Shown here in pieces: positions 37,079-47,163 of a DNA stretch of 64,000 nt; position 1 is the stretch's first letter; every line of letters starts with the position of its first letter. Origin of the DNA: Paenibacillus sp. N3.4 (lineage in GTDB: Bacteria; Bacillota; Bacilli; Paenibacillales; NBRC-103111); assembly GCF_008017805.1 (NCBI RefSeq), contig NZ_VRTT01000027.1, positions 18,339 to 82,338 of the forward strand, read 5' to 3'. A model generated the notes under the pieces. It ran no database searches. It was not told where the DNA came from and saw only the letters and a list, made by a program, of their open reading frames with translations. The position numbers and the translations under genes were made by a program.

Positions 37079-38527
37079 TTAATAACTACGGCCGAAAACG
37101 ACCATGTGTTTAGCTGGATCACCACAAACCAAACAAGTTGATTTCGTTACAGATGGTTCGAAAGGAATGTTACGGCTAGTTGCGCCCGTCTCTTCCTTCA
37201 CTTGTGTTTCACAAGCAGCAGAGCCGCACCAACCTGCCAACGCAAAACCACGTTTGGTTTCCAGGAAAGTTTTGAATTCATCAATGGAGTCCACAGCTAT
37301 ATAATGATCATCACGGAACTGCTTTGCTTTATCATACATCTGCTGATGAATCTCAGCAAGCAAATTTTGCACTTCCTGAACGAAGTCCGCCTGCTGCACG
37401 ACTTTCTTCTCACCGCTCACGCGTGATACAAGAACAACTTGTCCATTCTCCATGTCACGTGGTCCTAATTCTACGCGAATCGGCACTCCGCGCATTTCAT
37501 ATTCATTGAATTTCCAGCCTGGGCTTTGATCAGCGCGATCGTCTACTTTAACGCGAACACCCGCTTTTTTAAGCTCTGCAAAAAGCTCATCCACTCGACC
37601 AATCACCTGATCTCGCGTTTTTGGCGGCCCAATTGGAATCATAATGACTTGTGTTGGCGCTACTTTAGGAGGCAGTACAAGTCCACGATCATCTCCATGA
37701 ACCATAATTAAAGCTCCTATTAGACGAGTGCTCACACCCCAAGAAGTGGTGTGCGCAAATTGATGCTGATTTTCTCTATCTAAGAACTTAATATCAAACG
37801 CAACGGCGAAATTCGTTCCAAGGTAATGGGAAGTACCTGCTTGAACGGCTTTCCCATCCTTCATCATCGCTTCGATGGAGAAGGTGTCCAGGGCTCCGGC
37901 GAATTTCTCCGATGGCGTTTTTTGACCGACGATAACCGGAATCGCTAAGAAGTCCTCTGCAAATTTACGATAAACCTCCAGCATTTGCATCGTTTCACGG
38001 CGAGCATCCTGCTCGTCTTCATGAGCGGTATGCCCTTCTTGCCACAAAAACTCAGTTGTGCGAAGAAAAGGCAGCGTGCGTTTCTCCCAACGCACAACGT
38101 TCGCCCACTGGTTGATCAGCAAAGGAAGATCACGGTAGGAATTAATCCATTCCGCATACATGTGCCCGATCATCGTCTCTGATGTCGGACGAATGGCTAA
38201 ACGTTCTTCCAGCTTCTCACCGCCAGCTTCCGTTACCCATGGTAATTCCGGATTAAACCCTTCCACATGCTCTTTTTCCTTTTGGAAAAAACTTTCCGGA
38301 ATAAACAAGGGGAAATAGGCATTACGATGGCCTGTTTCTTTAAATTTGCTATCCAGCTCACGTTGAATATTTTCCCAGATTTCATAGCCATCCGGTTTGA
38401 AAACGATGCAGCCACGAACAGGTGAGTAACTCATTAAATCTGCTTTCTTAATGACATCTATGTACCAACGGGAGAAATCTTCTCCCTGTGGTGTAATCTC
38501 TTTAACAAACTGTTTATCGTTTGACAT
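37079..38527 (-). CDS. proS: Prolyl-tRNA synthetase, archaeal/eukaryotic-type
   Basis: Charges tRNA-Pro; about 482 residues. Motif 2 (RWEKRTLPFLRTTEFLWQEGHTAH), the motif-3 region GVSTRLIGALIMVHGDDRGLVLPP and the anticodon domain are clear. It lacks the inserted editing domain of the approximately 565-residue bacterial ProRS. It has the C-terminal zinc-binding domain (GWCGSAACE...CLVCGD) and the terminal tyrosine seen in Thermus-like type 3 enzymes. It occupies the rseP-polC slot where B. subtilis carries the long editing type, so a replacement is likely. The ATG at 38527 follows GGGAGGG closely; a GTG at 38539 is the alternative. Confidence 0.93.
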   Translation of the reverse strand: MSNDKQFVKEITPQGEDFSRWYIDVIKKADLMSYSPVRGCIVFKPDGYEIWENIQRELDSKFKETGHRNAYFPLFIPESFFQKEKEHVEGFNPELPWVTEAGGEKLEERLAIRPTSETMIGHMYAEWINSYRDLPLLINQWANVVRWEKRTLPFLRTTEFLWQEGHTAHEDEQDARRETMQMLEVYRKFAEDFLAIPVIVGQKTPSEKFAGALDTFSIEAMMKDGKAVQAGTSHYLGTNFAVAFDIKFLDRENQHQFAHTTSWGVSTRLIGALIMVHGDDRGLVLPPKVAPTQVIMIPIGPPKTRDQVIGRVDELFAELKKAGVRVKVDDRADQSPGWKFNEYEMRGVPIRVELGPRDMENGQVVLVSRVSGEKKVVQQADFVQEVQNLLAEIHQQMYDKAKQFRDDHYIAVDSIDEFKTFLETKRGFALAGWCGSAACETQVKEETGATSRNIPFEPSVTKSTCLVCGDPAKHMVVFGRSY

Positions 38528-38548
38528 AAACCCTCCCACATTTAAGGA

Positions 38549-39807
38549 CTAACCCTTAATCAATCGCAAATATCATTATACGTTACAGCTACCATTAATA
38601 GCATCAACAAGGCAAATCCTACGAAATGAACCATACTTTCCCGATTCGGATCTATCGGTTTGCCGCGCAATGCTTCCAGACCCATGAAAAGAAGACGACT
38701 TCCATCCAAAGCAGGGATCGGGAGCAAATTGAAAATCCCTAGATATAAACTCAGCGTAGCTGTCCAAGAAATCAACGAAGCCATTCCGAGTTTTGCAAAC
38801 TCAGCAGATACTTGTGCCGTTCGAACAGGCCCGCCCAAATCATCCAGCTTAAATTGGAGGAAAACAAGCTTCTGCAAGCCAGTCACAATGCCAATTGTAG
38901 TACCTACAACTTGATCATAAGTTCCCGTCAGCACTTCTTTAAAACTTGCCGTTCTCCGATCCCCAGAGATGACAACACCCAGTTTACCAGCACCTGATTC
39001 CATCTCAGGCGTAACTTGCAGCGTAACTGGGTTGCCAGCTCGATTCACCACCCAAGTCATTGGTTTGCCAGCCGATGATTGAATGGAAGTCACCAACTTC
39101 TCACGGTCGTCACCAATCGGTTGATTATCAATCGACATGATAATGTCACCCTTAAGCAAACCCGCTTTTTCTCCTGCTTTGCCAGCAAGCACGGAATCTA
39201 ACTTAACGTTAGTGAAAACACCCGACATGATCACCACAATCAGAAATAACACGATCGCAAGCAAGAAATTCATCACAGGTCCCATTACGATAGCGATGGC
39301 TCTCTTACCGACTGTTTTCGAGCCAAATTGACGATCATAAGGAGCAATCTGCGTTTCTGCGCCTTTGGCAACCATCATGGCTTGAGGATCAACTGGGTAA
39401 GTCACCTTTTCCCCATCAACATCTAAGGAAAGTTGGAGAGCTCTTTCCAAATCAATGTGTTCCACGACACCCATAATTACATTAGAACGTCGATCCAATT
39501 GATCCAGATAAAGTGAAGTGACTTCATTTTTTTTATTAAGCTTGATCGCGACCGTTTGTCCGGGATTCACCTGAACAATTTCGGGGTCCTCTCCAGCCAT
39601 ACGAACAAATCCACCAATCGGCAAAAGGCGCAAGGTATAGCGGGTCTCCCCTTTTTTATAAGAAAAAATCTTCGGTCCAAAACCAATGGCAAACTCTCTC
39701 ACTAAAATACCTGCACGTTTCGCAAAGTAAAAATGACCCCATTCGTGGATCGATACAAGTACGAAAAACATCAAAATAACTTTCAATCCAACTTCTATGG
39801 CTGACAA
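38549..39807 (-). CDS. rseP: Site-2 protease RseP/RasP, frameshift near the C-terminus
   Basis: Intramembrane zinc metalloprotease for regulated proteolysis of anti-sigma factors and signal peptides; about 419 residues. HEWGH zinc motif in the first membrane segment (residues 21-25), a central PDZ domain (about 195-280) and the second active-site motif NLLPIPALDG near 365. As read, the protein ends TYNDICD. Adding one base to the run at 38568-38570 gives TYNDILRLIKG, the usual family ending, with a stop at 38549. I use that end; the literal stop is at 38560. It lies between dxr and proS, as in other bacilli. Confidence 0.93.
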
Positions 39808-40031
39808 GTCGTATTTCCTCCTTCAAGTTTTCTTTAGAAAACTCGCTTCGTAAAATTAGCTTTAGCGTTTTCGTTTGAGAACGGCATCAAAGACACCAAC
39901 TGACCTATCGACAGCATGTTCTAAGATTACCATTATTGAACGGCTGAATACAAGCTATACCCAGTTAGGACAGTATACGAAAGTGGAGTTTGATTTAGAC
40001 TTTACTTCAATTTCCTCTAGGTCATTGATTG

Positions 40032-40069
40032 AAAAAAGAGCTGAGCCACCCTCGCTGACCTTAGCTCTT
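40032..40069 (-). terminator. Terminator after dxr
   Basis: Minus-strand stem AAGAGCT/AGCTCTT with partly paired inner bases, followed by six U residues (40032-40037). It is just past the dxr stop. The remaining 220 bases up to rseP contain no convincing gene; a plus-strand ORF there overlaps dxr. Confidence 0.75.
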
Positions 40070-40078
40070 GTAAAAACA

Positions 40079-41227
40079 TTAAAATTGGATGGAAGCTGTA
40101 TACGTTCTTGCCCACAGATCCTGCTCGTTAATCATTTCAAGAACCGGATTAGCTTGAGATTCATGCTTTTGCAAAACCGTTTCAATCAATTGTTCAATTT
40201 GCAAAAACGTAATGTCACCTTTCAGAAAGCGAGCAACAGCGACTTCATTAGCCGCGTTATAAACGGTAGGCGTCGTTCCGCCTTGTTTGCCGCTTTCAAA
40301 CGCCATACGCAGGCAAGGATATCTCGTATAATCCATCTCCATAAAGTGAAGCTTTCCGATTGCTGCTAAATCAAGCCGCTTGGTAGGTGTTGGAAATCGG
40401 TCTGGATAGGTTAACGCATACTGAATCGGCACACGCATATCTGGATTACCGAGCTGGGCAATAACACTGTTATCCACGAATTCTACATAGGAATGAATAA
40501 CGCTCTCCGGATGTACCAATACATCAATTTGCTCATAGGCAAGATTAAATAACCAATGCGCTTCAATCACTTCGAGACCTTTGTTCACCATGGTCGCCGA
40601 ATCAATGGTAATTTTTGCTCCCATGGACCAGTTCGGATGCTGAAGTGCTTGTTGAACTGTAACACCAACAAGTTCATCACGTGTTCGATCACGGAATGAT
40701 CCTCCGGAAGCTGTTAAGGTAATCTTGGCAACTTGTGAACGCTTTTCACCATTCAAACATTGGAAAATAGCTGAATGTTCACTATCAATGGGCAGCATGG
40801 ACACACCTTGACGGCGTACAGCCTCCGTCACGATGTGACCTGCACTCACCAATGTCTCCTTGTTGGCCAGACCGATGTGTTTCCCTGCTTGAATAGCGGC
40901 CAGCGTTGGCTTCAAACCTTGACTCCCGACTAAAGCGGTTACGACTAAATCGGCATCTGTTGAAGCGGCTACTTCCATCAAACCTTCTTCACCAAACATA
41001 ACCCTTGTATCACTAGAGACGTGTTGCCTGACCTCATCCGCTAAGGCTTTCGTAGCGACGGACACCAATTTGGGGCGAAATGCTTGAGCTTGTTCAATAA
41101 TTAATTGCGTATTATATCCGCCCGCAAGAGCTTCAACTTGAAATTTCCCTGGGTCATGCGCAACAATGTCTAACGTCTGTGTACCAATAGAGCCTGTCGA
41201 ACCCAGAATAGCAATGCGTTTGGTCAT
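40079..41227 (-). CDS. dxr: 1-deoxy-D-xylulose 5-phosphate reductoisomerase
   Basis: Second step of the MEP isoprenoid pathway: NADPH-dependent rearrangement of DXP to MEP. It has 382 residues. NADP motif ILGSTGSIGTQTLDIV at the N-terminus, PIDSEHSAIFQCL with the metal-binding Asp/Glu, the flexible loop HPNWSMGAKITIDSATMVNKGLE, and VHPESVIHSYVEF. ATG 41227 has GAGGTGG upstream; the ORF's longer start is unsupported. It is 22 bases after cdsA. Confidence 0.95.
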   Translation of the reverse strand: MTKRIAILGSTGSIGTQTLDIVAHDPGKFQVEALAGGYNTQLIIEQAQAFRPKLVSVATKALADEVRQHVSSDTRVMFGEEGLMEVAASTDADLVVTALVGSQGLKPTLAAIQAGKHIGLANKETLVSAGHIVTEAVRRQGVSMLPIDSEHSAIFQCLNGEKRSQVAKITLTASGGSFRDRTRDELVGVTVQQALQHPNWSMGAKITIDSATMVNKGLEVIEAHWLFNLAYEQIDVLVHPESVIHSYVEFVDNSVIAQLGNPDMRVPIQYALTYPDRFPTPTKRLDLAAIGKLHFMEMDYTRYPCLRMAFESGKQGGTTPTVYNAANEVAVARFLKGDITFLQIEQLIETVLQKHESQANPVLEMINEQDLWARTYTASIQF

Positions 41228-41248
41228 AATCCACCTCGTTGATGACAA

Positions 41249-42043
41249 TTATTGAGGGAGAATACCGATCCAATGAATAAATGGGAATACAATCAGCCAA
41301 CTATCCATTCGGTCCAGTACGCCACCATGTCCGGGAAGCAGTGTTCCCGTATCTTTAATTCCTTTTACGCGCTTATAAGCAGACTGTATCAAGTCCCCAA
41401 TTTGTCCTACAACAGCAATAACAAAACCAAGCAATAAAGCAGTGCCTAGGTTAAGCAATTCAGGCGCATACCAAGCGAAGCCAAGTGCCGCAATCATGGC
41501 TATGACAATTCCGCCAATTGCGCCTTCTATCGATTTATTCGGACTAATTTGTGGCCATAGTGGGTGTTTTCCCAGCTTTGAACCGACGAAATATGCACCT
41601 GAATCTGATGCCCATATGCAGACAAACACCATAATGGTCCAAAATAAACCATGTTCAGGCAAACGAGTCGCAATCATGTAATAAAAGCCTAAGCCGATAT
41701 AAACAATACCTAGTAATATGACCGATACCTGATCAATTGTTATCGTATTTTTAGACGCAACAGTAATAAAAAGAAGGACAAACATAGCAAGCCAAATAAC
41801 GGCGGAGGAATGAATAGTAATCGAATCTCCAAACATTTCCCACGGGATAGATAATAAAAGCAAGGCAACCAGTCCGACGAAGCTTGTTAATTTATACTTC
41901 GTAAAACCGTTCATGCGCATATATTCTCTATATCCGATAATCGAGAGGAGAACGATTAACCCCGCGTACCAATAACCGCCCAATACTAATAAGGTAATGA
42001 ATACGAGTCCGGCAATAACGCCTGTGACGATCCTCTGCTTCAC
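41249..42043 (-). CDS. cdsA: Phosphatidate cytidylyltransferase
   Basis: Makes CDP-diacylglycerol, the entry to phospholipid synthesis, in the membrane. 264 residues with about eight membrane segments. The C-terminal signature SAYKRVKGIKDTGTLLPGHGG followed by VLDRMDS is the family hallmark. The start is GTG at 42043, with AGGAGG 7 bases upstream (MKQRIVTGVIAG); the longer in-frame reading extends into the uppS region without a ribosome site. An 83-base gap separates it from uppS. Confidence 0.94.
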   Translation of the reverse strand: MKQRIVTGVIAGLVFITLLVLGGYWYAGLIVLLSIIGYREYMRMNGFTKYKLTSFVGLVALLLLSIPWEMFGDSITIHSSAVIWLAMFVLLFITVASKNTITIDQVSVILLGIVYIGLGFYYMIATRLPEHGLFWTIMVFVCIWASDSGAYFVGSKLGKHPLWPQISPNKSIEGAIGGIVIAMIAALGFAWYAPELLNLGTALLLGFVIAVVGQIGDLIQSAYKRVKGIKDTGTLLPGHGGVLDRMDSWLIVFPFIHWIGILPQ

Positions 42044-42126
42044 GTGGAATCCTCCTAGATGAAAAACTTCAACTAATAATCCGTTCAAAATAAGAAGCTT
42101 CATCCGAAAAATCAGGCTATCTTTTG

Positions 42127-42900
42127 TTAAATACCGCCATATCTTCTTGCTCGACGCTGATATTCGGCGATTGCTTCCAGAAACAATGTTTCTGTAAATT
42201 CCGGCCAATACGCTTCTGTAAACCAGAGCTCAGAATATGCTAGTTGCCACAATAGAAAATTGCTTAGTCGAAGCTCACCGCTAGTCCGAATCAGTAAATC
42301 AGGGTCCGGCAATTCTGAAGTCAGCATGTAGGAGGAAAAAATAGCTTCATCCAATTCTTCCGTCTGCAGCTTACCCGCTTGAACATCACGAATCATTTCT
42401 TGAACACCCATCATGATCTCTTTGCGACTGCCATAGTTCAAGGCAAAATTAAGAATGAGTCCGGTGTTATTCTTCGTTCGTTCAATCGCGCCTTCTATCG
42501 CTTTGAGCGTATAGTCAGGCAAGCCTTCCTTCCAACCCGTCATCCGAATACGAACATTGTTCTGAATGAGTTCTTCAATTTCCTTCGGGAAAAACTCTTG
42601 AGGTAATTTCATCAAAAAATCGACTTCATCTTTCGGTCTTTTCCAATTTTCCGTTGAAAAAGCATACATCGTTAGAACCTTAACGCCTAAGTCATTTGCA
42701 GCCATAGTAATTTTTTTAACATTTTTCATACCTGAATGATGTCCTGCAACACGTGGCAGCCCTCTTTGTTTTGCCCAGCGTCCATTGCCATCCATAATTA
42801 TCCCGATGTGCGCCGGTACTTTATCCAAGTCGATCTGTGGCGAATTCGCCGCTGTGTGCGAAGCTTTAAATCTAAACCAATGTTTTAAAAATTTGAACAC
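42127..42900 (-). CDS. uppS: Undecaprenyl pyrophosphate synthase (isoprenyl transferase)
   Basis: Adds isoprene units to FPP to make the C55 carrier for wall synthesis; about 257 residues. Catalytic Asp in GIIMDGNGRWAKQRG, the AFSTENWKRP motif, and the C-terminal PDLLIRTSGELRLSNFLLWQ with the ELWFTEAYWPEF region. The start is GTG 42900 (MFKFLKHWF) with GGGAGG 7 bases upstream. It follows frr after its terminator and precedes cdsA; all three feed envelope precursors. Confidence 0.95.
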   Translation of the reverse strand: MFKFLKHWFRFKASHTAANSPQIDLDKVPAHIGIIMDGNGRWAKQRGLPRVAGHHSGMKNVKKITMAANDLGVKVLTMYAFSTENWKRPKDEVDFLMKLPQEFFPKEIEELIQNNVRIRMTGWKEGLPDYTLKAIEGAIERTKNNTGLILNFALNYGSRKEIMMGVQEMIRDVQAGKLQTEELDEAIFSSYMLTSELPDPDLLIRTSGELRLSNFLLWQLAYSELWFTEAYWPEFTETLFLEAIAEYQRRARRYGGI

Positions 42901-42928
42901 GGTAGTTCCTCCCACCTAGGGAAAGATG

Positions 42929-42954
42929 AAAAACCCCCAGTGAATACCCGGGGG
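42929..42954 (-). terminator. Terminator after frr
   Basis: Perfect 5-bp GC stem CCCCC/GGGGG (42934-42938, 42950-42954) followed by five U residues. It is just past the frr stop and before uppS. Confidence 0.8.
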
Positions 42955-42964
42955 CATATCTATC

Positions 42965-43519
42965 TTATACTTCCATGATTTCTTTTTCTTTAGCGGCCAA
43001 TACTTTCTCAACTTCCGCTACAAATTTATCCGTAAATTTCTGAATATCTTCTTGATGTTTACGGGATTCATCCTCAGAGATCCCTGCTTTTTCAAGCTTT
43101 TTGATCTCATCGTTCGCATCACGGCGAATGTTGCGAATCGCAATTTTAGCTTCTTCGCCAAATTTTTTCGTCATTTTTACGAGGTCGCCACGACGCTCCT
43201 CTGTTAAAGCCGGAATCACAATTCGAATAACAAGACCATCGTTTGAAGGAGTGAGGCCCAAATCAGACTTCATGATCGCCTTCTCAATCGATGTCATTGA
43301 ACTTTTATCCCATGGCTGAATAAGCAATGTACGTGAATCCGGTGTTGTCAAATTGGCCAATTGGTTTACAGGCGTCATAGCCCCGTAGTATTCCACTTGG
43401 ATACGATCTAGTAAAGATGGAGTAGCACGACCAGCACGAAGCGATGTTAAATCTCGTTTTAAAGCACCGATTGCTTTATCCATCCGGTCTTCTGCATTCT
43501 TTTTCACTGATTGAGGCAT
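42965..43519 (-). CDS. frr: Ribosome recycling factor
   Basis: Splits post-termination ribosomes with EF-G; 184 residues. The three-helix bundle and small beta domain are visible: [53 protein letters not shown] and the C-terminal [15 protein letters not shown] helix. It starts 3 bases after the pyrH stop, as in nearly all bacteria. Confidence 0.97.
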   Translation of the reverse strand: MPQSVKKNAEDRMDKAIGALKRDLTSLRAGRATPSLLDRIQVEYYGAMTPVNQLANLTTPDSRTLLIQPWDKSSMTSIEKAIMKSDLGLTPSNDGLVIRIVIPALTEERRGDLVKMTKKFGEEAKIAIRNIRRDANDEIKKLEKAGISEDESRKHQEDIQKFTDKFVAEVEKVLAAKEKEIMEV

Positions 43520-43522
43520 GTT

Positions 43523-44251
<729 letters not shown>

Positions 44252-44296
44252 CTAAAACCTCCGTTTCAATGCGTAAACAGATACTGCTTATTGGCT

Positions 44297-44330
44297 AAAA
44301 AAGAAGGAACACCAAGTGTTCCATCTTTTT
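44297..44330 (-). terminator. Terminator after tsf
   Basis: Minus-strand stem GGAACAC/GTGTTCC (44316-44322 with 44306-44312), loop of 3, followed by UUCUUUUUU. About 10 bases past the tsf stop. Confidence 0.85.
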
Positions 44331-44340
44331 GAAAAGCCTA

Positions 44341-44991
44341 TTATAGTTTAACTTGGGACATAACTTCTTCTGCAAAGTTTTCTTGTTTCTTCTCAAGACC
44401 TTCACCAAGTCCGAAACGTACGAAGCGACGAATGGAGATATTCTCACCGATTGCTGCAATTTTCTCATTCAGCAATTGGTCAATTGTTTTATCCGGATCT
44501 TTAACGAATTGTTGTTCCATCAAGCAGAACTCTTCGTAGTATTTACCGATGCGGCCTTCAACCATTTTATCAATGATTTTCTCTGGCTTGCCTTCGTTTA
44601 AAGCTTGGTTGCGAAGAATTTCTTTTTCTTTTTCCAAAGCTTCTGTCGGCACTTCTTCACGACGAACATAAGTCGGATTAGCAGCAGCGATGTGCATAGC
44701 GATGTCACGGCAGAAAGTTCTGAATTGCTCTGTTTTACCAACGAAGTCAGTTTCACAGTTAATTTCTACAAGTACGCCAACTTTACCGCCAGCATGGATG
44801 TAAGATTCTACTGCGCCTTCAGTTGCGATACGGCCTGCTTTGTTAGCTGCAGCTGAAAGACCTTTCTCACGAAGCAATTCTCCTGCTTTCGTGATATCGC
44901 CATTTGCTTCTTCAAGCGCCTTTTTACAATCCAACATACCTGCGCCTGTTTTTTCACGTAATTCTTTCACCTGTGCTGCTGTAACTGCCAT
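44341..44991 (-). CDS. tsf: Elongation factor Ts
   Basis: Nucleotide exchange factor for EF-Tu; 216 residues. The N-terminal UBA-like domain ([25 protein letters not shown]) and the core NCETDFVG motif for EF-Tu contact are present, and C-terminal VMSQVKL. It is the short Gram-positive form with one core subdomain region reduced, fairly short compared with about 290 residues in B. subtilis, but the same shape as Paenibacillus and cyanobacterial short EF-Ts. Confidence 0.95.
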   Translation of the reverse strand: MAVTAAQVKELREKTGAGMLDCKKALEEANGDITKAGELLREKGLSAAANKAGRIATEGAVESYIHAGGKVGVLVEINCETDFVGKTEQFRTFCRDIAMHIAAANPTYVRREEVPTEALEKEKEILRNQALNEGKPEKIIDKMVEGRIGKYYEEFCLMEQQFVKDPDKTIDQLLNEKIAAIGENISIRRFVRFGLGEGLEKKQENFAEEVMSQVKL

Positions 44992-45038
44992 TGAAAGAAA
45001 CCTCCCGATTGTTATATGTAGTTATTTCCATGATTCTT

Positions 45039-45082
45039 TAAAAAAGGGTGGTGACAGGCTGTTACACCTTCCAACCACCCTT
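45039..45082 (-). terminator. Terminator between rpsB and tsf
   Basis: Minus-strand arms AAGGGTGGT (45074-45082) and ACCACCCTT (45044-45052), a 21-base partly paired loop, then a U run. Because tsf follows directly, it may be partial, adjusting S2 to EF-Ts levels. Confidence 0.8.
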
Positions 45083-45100
45083 TTGAACGTTTCCTATAAA

Positions 45101-45798
45101 TTAAGCTGTTGTTTGCTCGCCTTGATGTGCTTCGATAACCGCATCAGCAATTTTAGCAGTTAACAATTTAACTGCGCGAATCGCATCATCGTTACCAGGA
45201 ATCACGTAGTCGATTTCGTCTGGATCGCAGTTTGTATCAACGATACCAACGATTGGAATACCCAATTTACGAGCTTCAGCAACAGCAATACGCTCTTTGC
45301 GTGGGTCGATAATGAACAAAGCGCTAGGCAAACCTTTCATGTTCTTGATTCCGCCTAGGAATTTTTCAAGACGATCTTTCTCTTTACGGAGAATGATAAC
45401 TTCTTTCTTAGGAAGAACTTCGAATGTACCGTCTTCTTCCCATCTTTCAAGGGTTTTCAAACGATCAATACGTTTTTGAATGGTTTGGAAGTTTGTTAAA
45501 GTACCACCCAACCAACGTTGTTGATGAAGTACATGCCGCAACGTTCTGCTTCTTCAGCAACGGAATCTTGCGCTTGTTTTTTCGTTCCTACAAAAAGAAT
45601 CGTACCATTATCTTCAGAAACGGATTTAACAAAGTTGTAAGCTTCTTCAACTTTTTTAACCGTTTTTTGTAGATCGATAATGTAAATACCGTTTCTTTCT
45701 GTAAAGATGTATTTGTCCATTTTCGGATTCCAACGACGTGTTTGGTGACCGAAATGTACGCCAGCTTCTAAAAGCTGTTTCATGGAGATAACTGCCAT
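45101..45798 (-). CDS. rpsB: 30S ribosomal protein S2, one frameshift
   Basis: Small-subunit protein S2, about 232 residues after repair. N-terminal [25 protein letters not shown], the coiled coil, RCGMYFI, then [11 protein letters not shown] and [19 protein letters not shown]. One base is missing near 45520; restoring it gives [14 protein letters not shown], the universally conserved sequence. The gene is essential, so this is an error in the sequence, not a pseudogene. Start ATG 45798 has GAGGAGGGA 7-8 bases upstream. It has its own promoter and leader downstream of the motility operon, and tsf follows. Confidence 0.97.
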
Positions 45799-45920
45799 CC
45801 CCAATCCCTCCTCTAAAATGGTTTATTTGGTATCCGCCGCCTATCGCATCTTTGTATAACACTTACAAAGTAAGCACCATTATACAAATTGACGGGCGTG
45901 AGTTTTTAACACCGTGAATA
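45799..45920 (-). promoter_or_regulatory. rpsB 5' leader with hairpins
   Basis: About 115 transcribed bases between the rpsB promoter and start codon. They include a 7-bp perfect hairpin CTTTGTA/TACAAAG (45850-45856 with 45864-45870), a GGCGGCGG stretch and the ribosome site. The size and structure suggest an r-protein autoregulatory leader, but no specific S2-binding fold can be proven by eye. Confidence 0.4.
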
Positions 45921-45949
45921 AATATACCACAACTCAAATGTCTATGCAA
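45921..45949 (-). promoter_or_regulatory. Sigma-A promoter for rpsB-tsf
   Basis: Minus-strand TTGCAT (45944-45949), 17-base spacer and TATATT (45921-45926), 123 bases before the ATG. Confidence 0.65.
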
Positions 45950-46008
45950 CCTTTTGTCAGAATAGCCCTATTCTCCGAAAAATCTGCTGTTTCCTTTAAC
46001 CCAAACAT

Positions 46009-46049
46009 AAAAAAAAGACCTCCAAAAATCTTCATTTGTTGGTCTATTG
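46009..46049 (-). terminator. Terminator closing the flagellar/chemotaxis operon
   Basis: Minus-strand stem AGACC/GGTCT (46041-46045 and 46016-46020) with further weak pairing in the loop, followed by seven U residues at 46009-46015. It overlaps the end of the last gene. Confidence 0.7.
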
Positions 46050-46550
46050 TTGCGCTGTTATTAAATTAAGTACAACCTTCTGAATATCCTGTGGTCCTTC
46101 AAATACGTGAAAACCAACTTGGATCTTGTAATTGCCGCCTTGTTTCTCGAGTTCTGTCGCGAAAGCCTTGCGATCCGAAATGACACCGGCTTTGAACAGC
46201 AATTCACTTACAGCAGTAGCATCCAAATTAGGTTGAACATAAACAATCGTTTTAGAAGAAGCCTCGGCTTCTTTCACTTTGGGCTGCTCTTGCGGTTTCA
46301 CTGCCAAACGTTTGTCCGTTTCTTCTTTTACTTTCTTATCTAATTCAGCTTGGGTATAAACAACAGTATCTTTATCAAATACTTGATAGTACTTAGATGT
46401 CCGTTCTTTGAGTTTCTGAGGATCCAGATCGTCAATAGCAACACTAGTAGGCGCCGGTGCACTAACCCGAACGGACATGAGTTGAAGCAGCAATGCCCCA
46501 ACGATGATGCCTGTTCCTATTCCCACTACATATGAACGATTCTTAAACAC
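46044..46550 (-). CDS. Small membrane protein with YceG/MltG-like C-terminus
   Basis: 168 residues. An N-terminal membrane anchor (about 8-26), a charged, Lys/Glu/Gln-rich middle, and a C-terminal region VQPNLDATAVSELLFKAGVI...LEKQGGNYKIQVGFHVF that resembles the LysM-like start of YceG/MltG transglycosylases, without their catalytic domain. It could bind wall material outside the membrane. Start GTG 46550 has AGGAGGAA about 9 bases upstream and overlaps the preceding gene by 8 bases. Last gene of the motility operon. No function is known to me. Confidence 0.7.
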   Translation of the reverse strand: MFKNRSYVVGIGTGIIVGALLLQLMSVRVSAPAPTSVAIDDLDPQKLKERTSKYYQVFDKDTVVYTQAELDKKVKEETDKRLAVKPQEQPKVKEAEASSKTIVYVQPNLDATAVSELLFKAGVISDRKAFATELEKQGGNYKIQVGFHVFEGPQDIQKVVLNLITAQQ

Positions 46551-47130
46551 GCGTCTGTTCCTCCTGTCTAGAAAGCTGAAGGATTAGACTAACTTCCCCT
46601 TTGTTCATGCCTAATTTTTTAGCAATGGCTTCTACCCCTTTGCCTTCATCATGTAGAGCAAACAGCTCCATGTATCTGCTCTTCATGCTTAAGCCTGGGT
46701 AAGTAGGTTGTTCAACAGCCTTCTCAATGATAGTTTCGAATACAGGCGTCAGATTCTGTTCATTTATGGCTTCACGTTGAGATGCGACAACCATATCCAT
46801 TGGACTATTTGGAGTTAGCTGTGTCAGTTGGCTCACATGTGCTTTGGTTAACTCCTGTGACAACTCATGCTTTTGCTTTTCAAGAGATTCAAGTCTACCA
46901 GCCAGCTTTGCAAGCTCAATCTCATAATCTTGTTTGGTTCGCGAAAAGAGATCTAGAAGGGCTTGGTTTTGCTCATCCATCTCAGCGGCGAAATGCTCGA
47001 TTGTTTCTTCAATTTCCTGAACGACATTTGTTTTTGGCGAAGATGCAGCCGAATTTTTGGGAAGGAAGCGAGCGTAAACAATCAAGACAAGACCTAGAAG
47101 CACAACATACATCAACGGCTGCAGGGCCAT
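46543..47130 (-). CDS. SwrB-like membrane coiled-coil protein (DUF6115 type)
   Basis: About 195 residues: a single N-terminal membrane segment (PLMYVVLLGLVLIVYARFL), a long coiled coil (about 45-110), a linker, and a C-terminal helix-turn-helix-like end (GKGVEAIAKKLGMNKGEVSLILQLS). Layout and position between sigD and rpsB match SwrB/YlxL of B. subtilis, which promotes flagellar basal-body assembly, but sequence identity is not visible by eye. ATG 47130 has AAGGTGAA upstream; a start at 47160 is also in frame. The end is overlapped by the next gene. Confidence 0.7.
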   Translation of the reverse strand: MALQPLMYVVLLGLVLIVYARFLPKNSAASSPKTNVVQEIEETIEHFAAEMDEQNQALLDLFSRTKQDYEIELAKLAGRLESLEKQKHELSQELTKAHVSQLTQLTPNSPMDMVVASQREAINEQNLTPVFETIIEKAVEQPTYPGLSMKSRYMELFALHDEGKGVEAIAKKLGMNKGEVSLILQLSRQEEQTRV

Positions 47131-47163
47131 TTCGTTCACCTTTTCCTTAAATGAAATCATGTG

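Noticed and set aside
39875..40369. Plus-strand ORF of 164 codons overlapping the end of dxr and the dxr-rseP gap
   Set aside because: Most of it is antisense to conserved dxr codons, it has no ribosome site, and the composition is that of a shadow frame.
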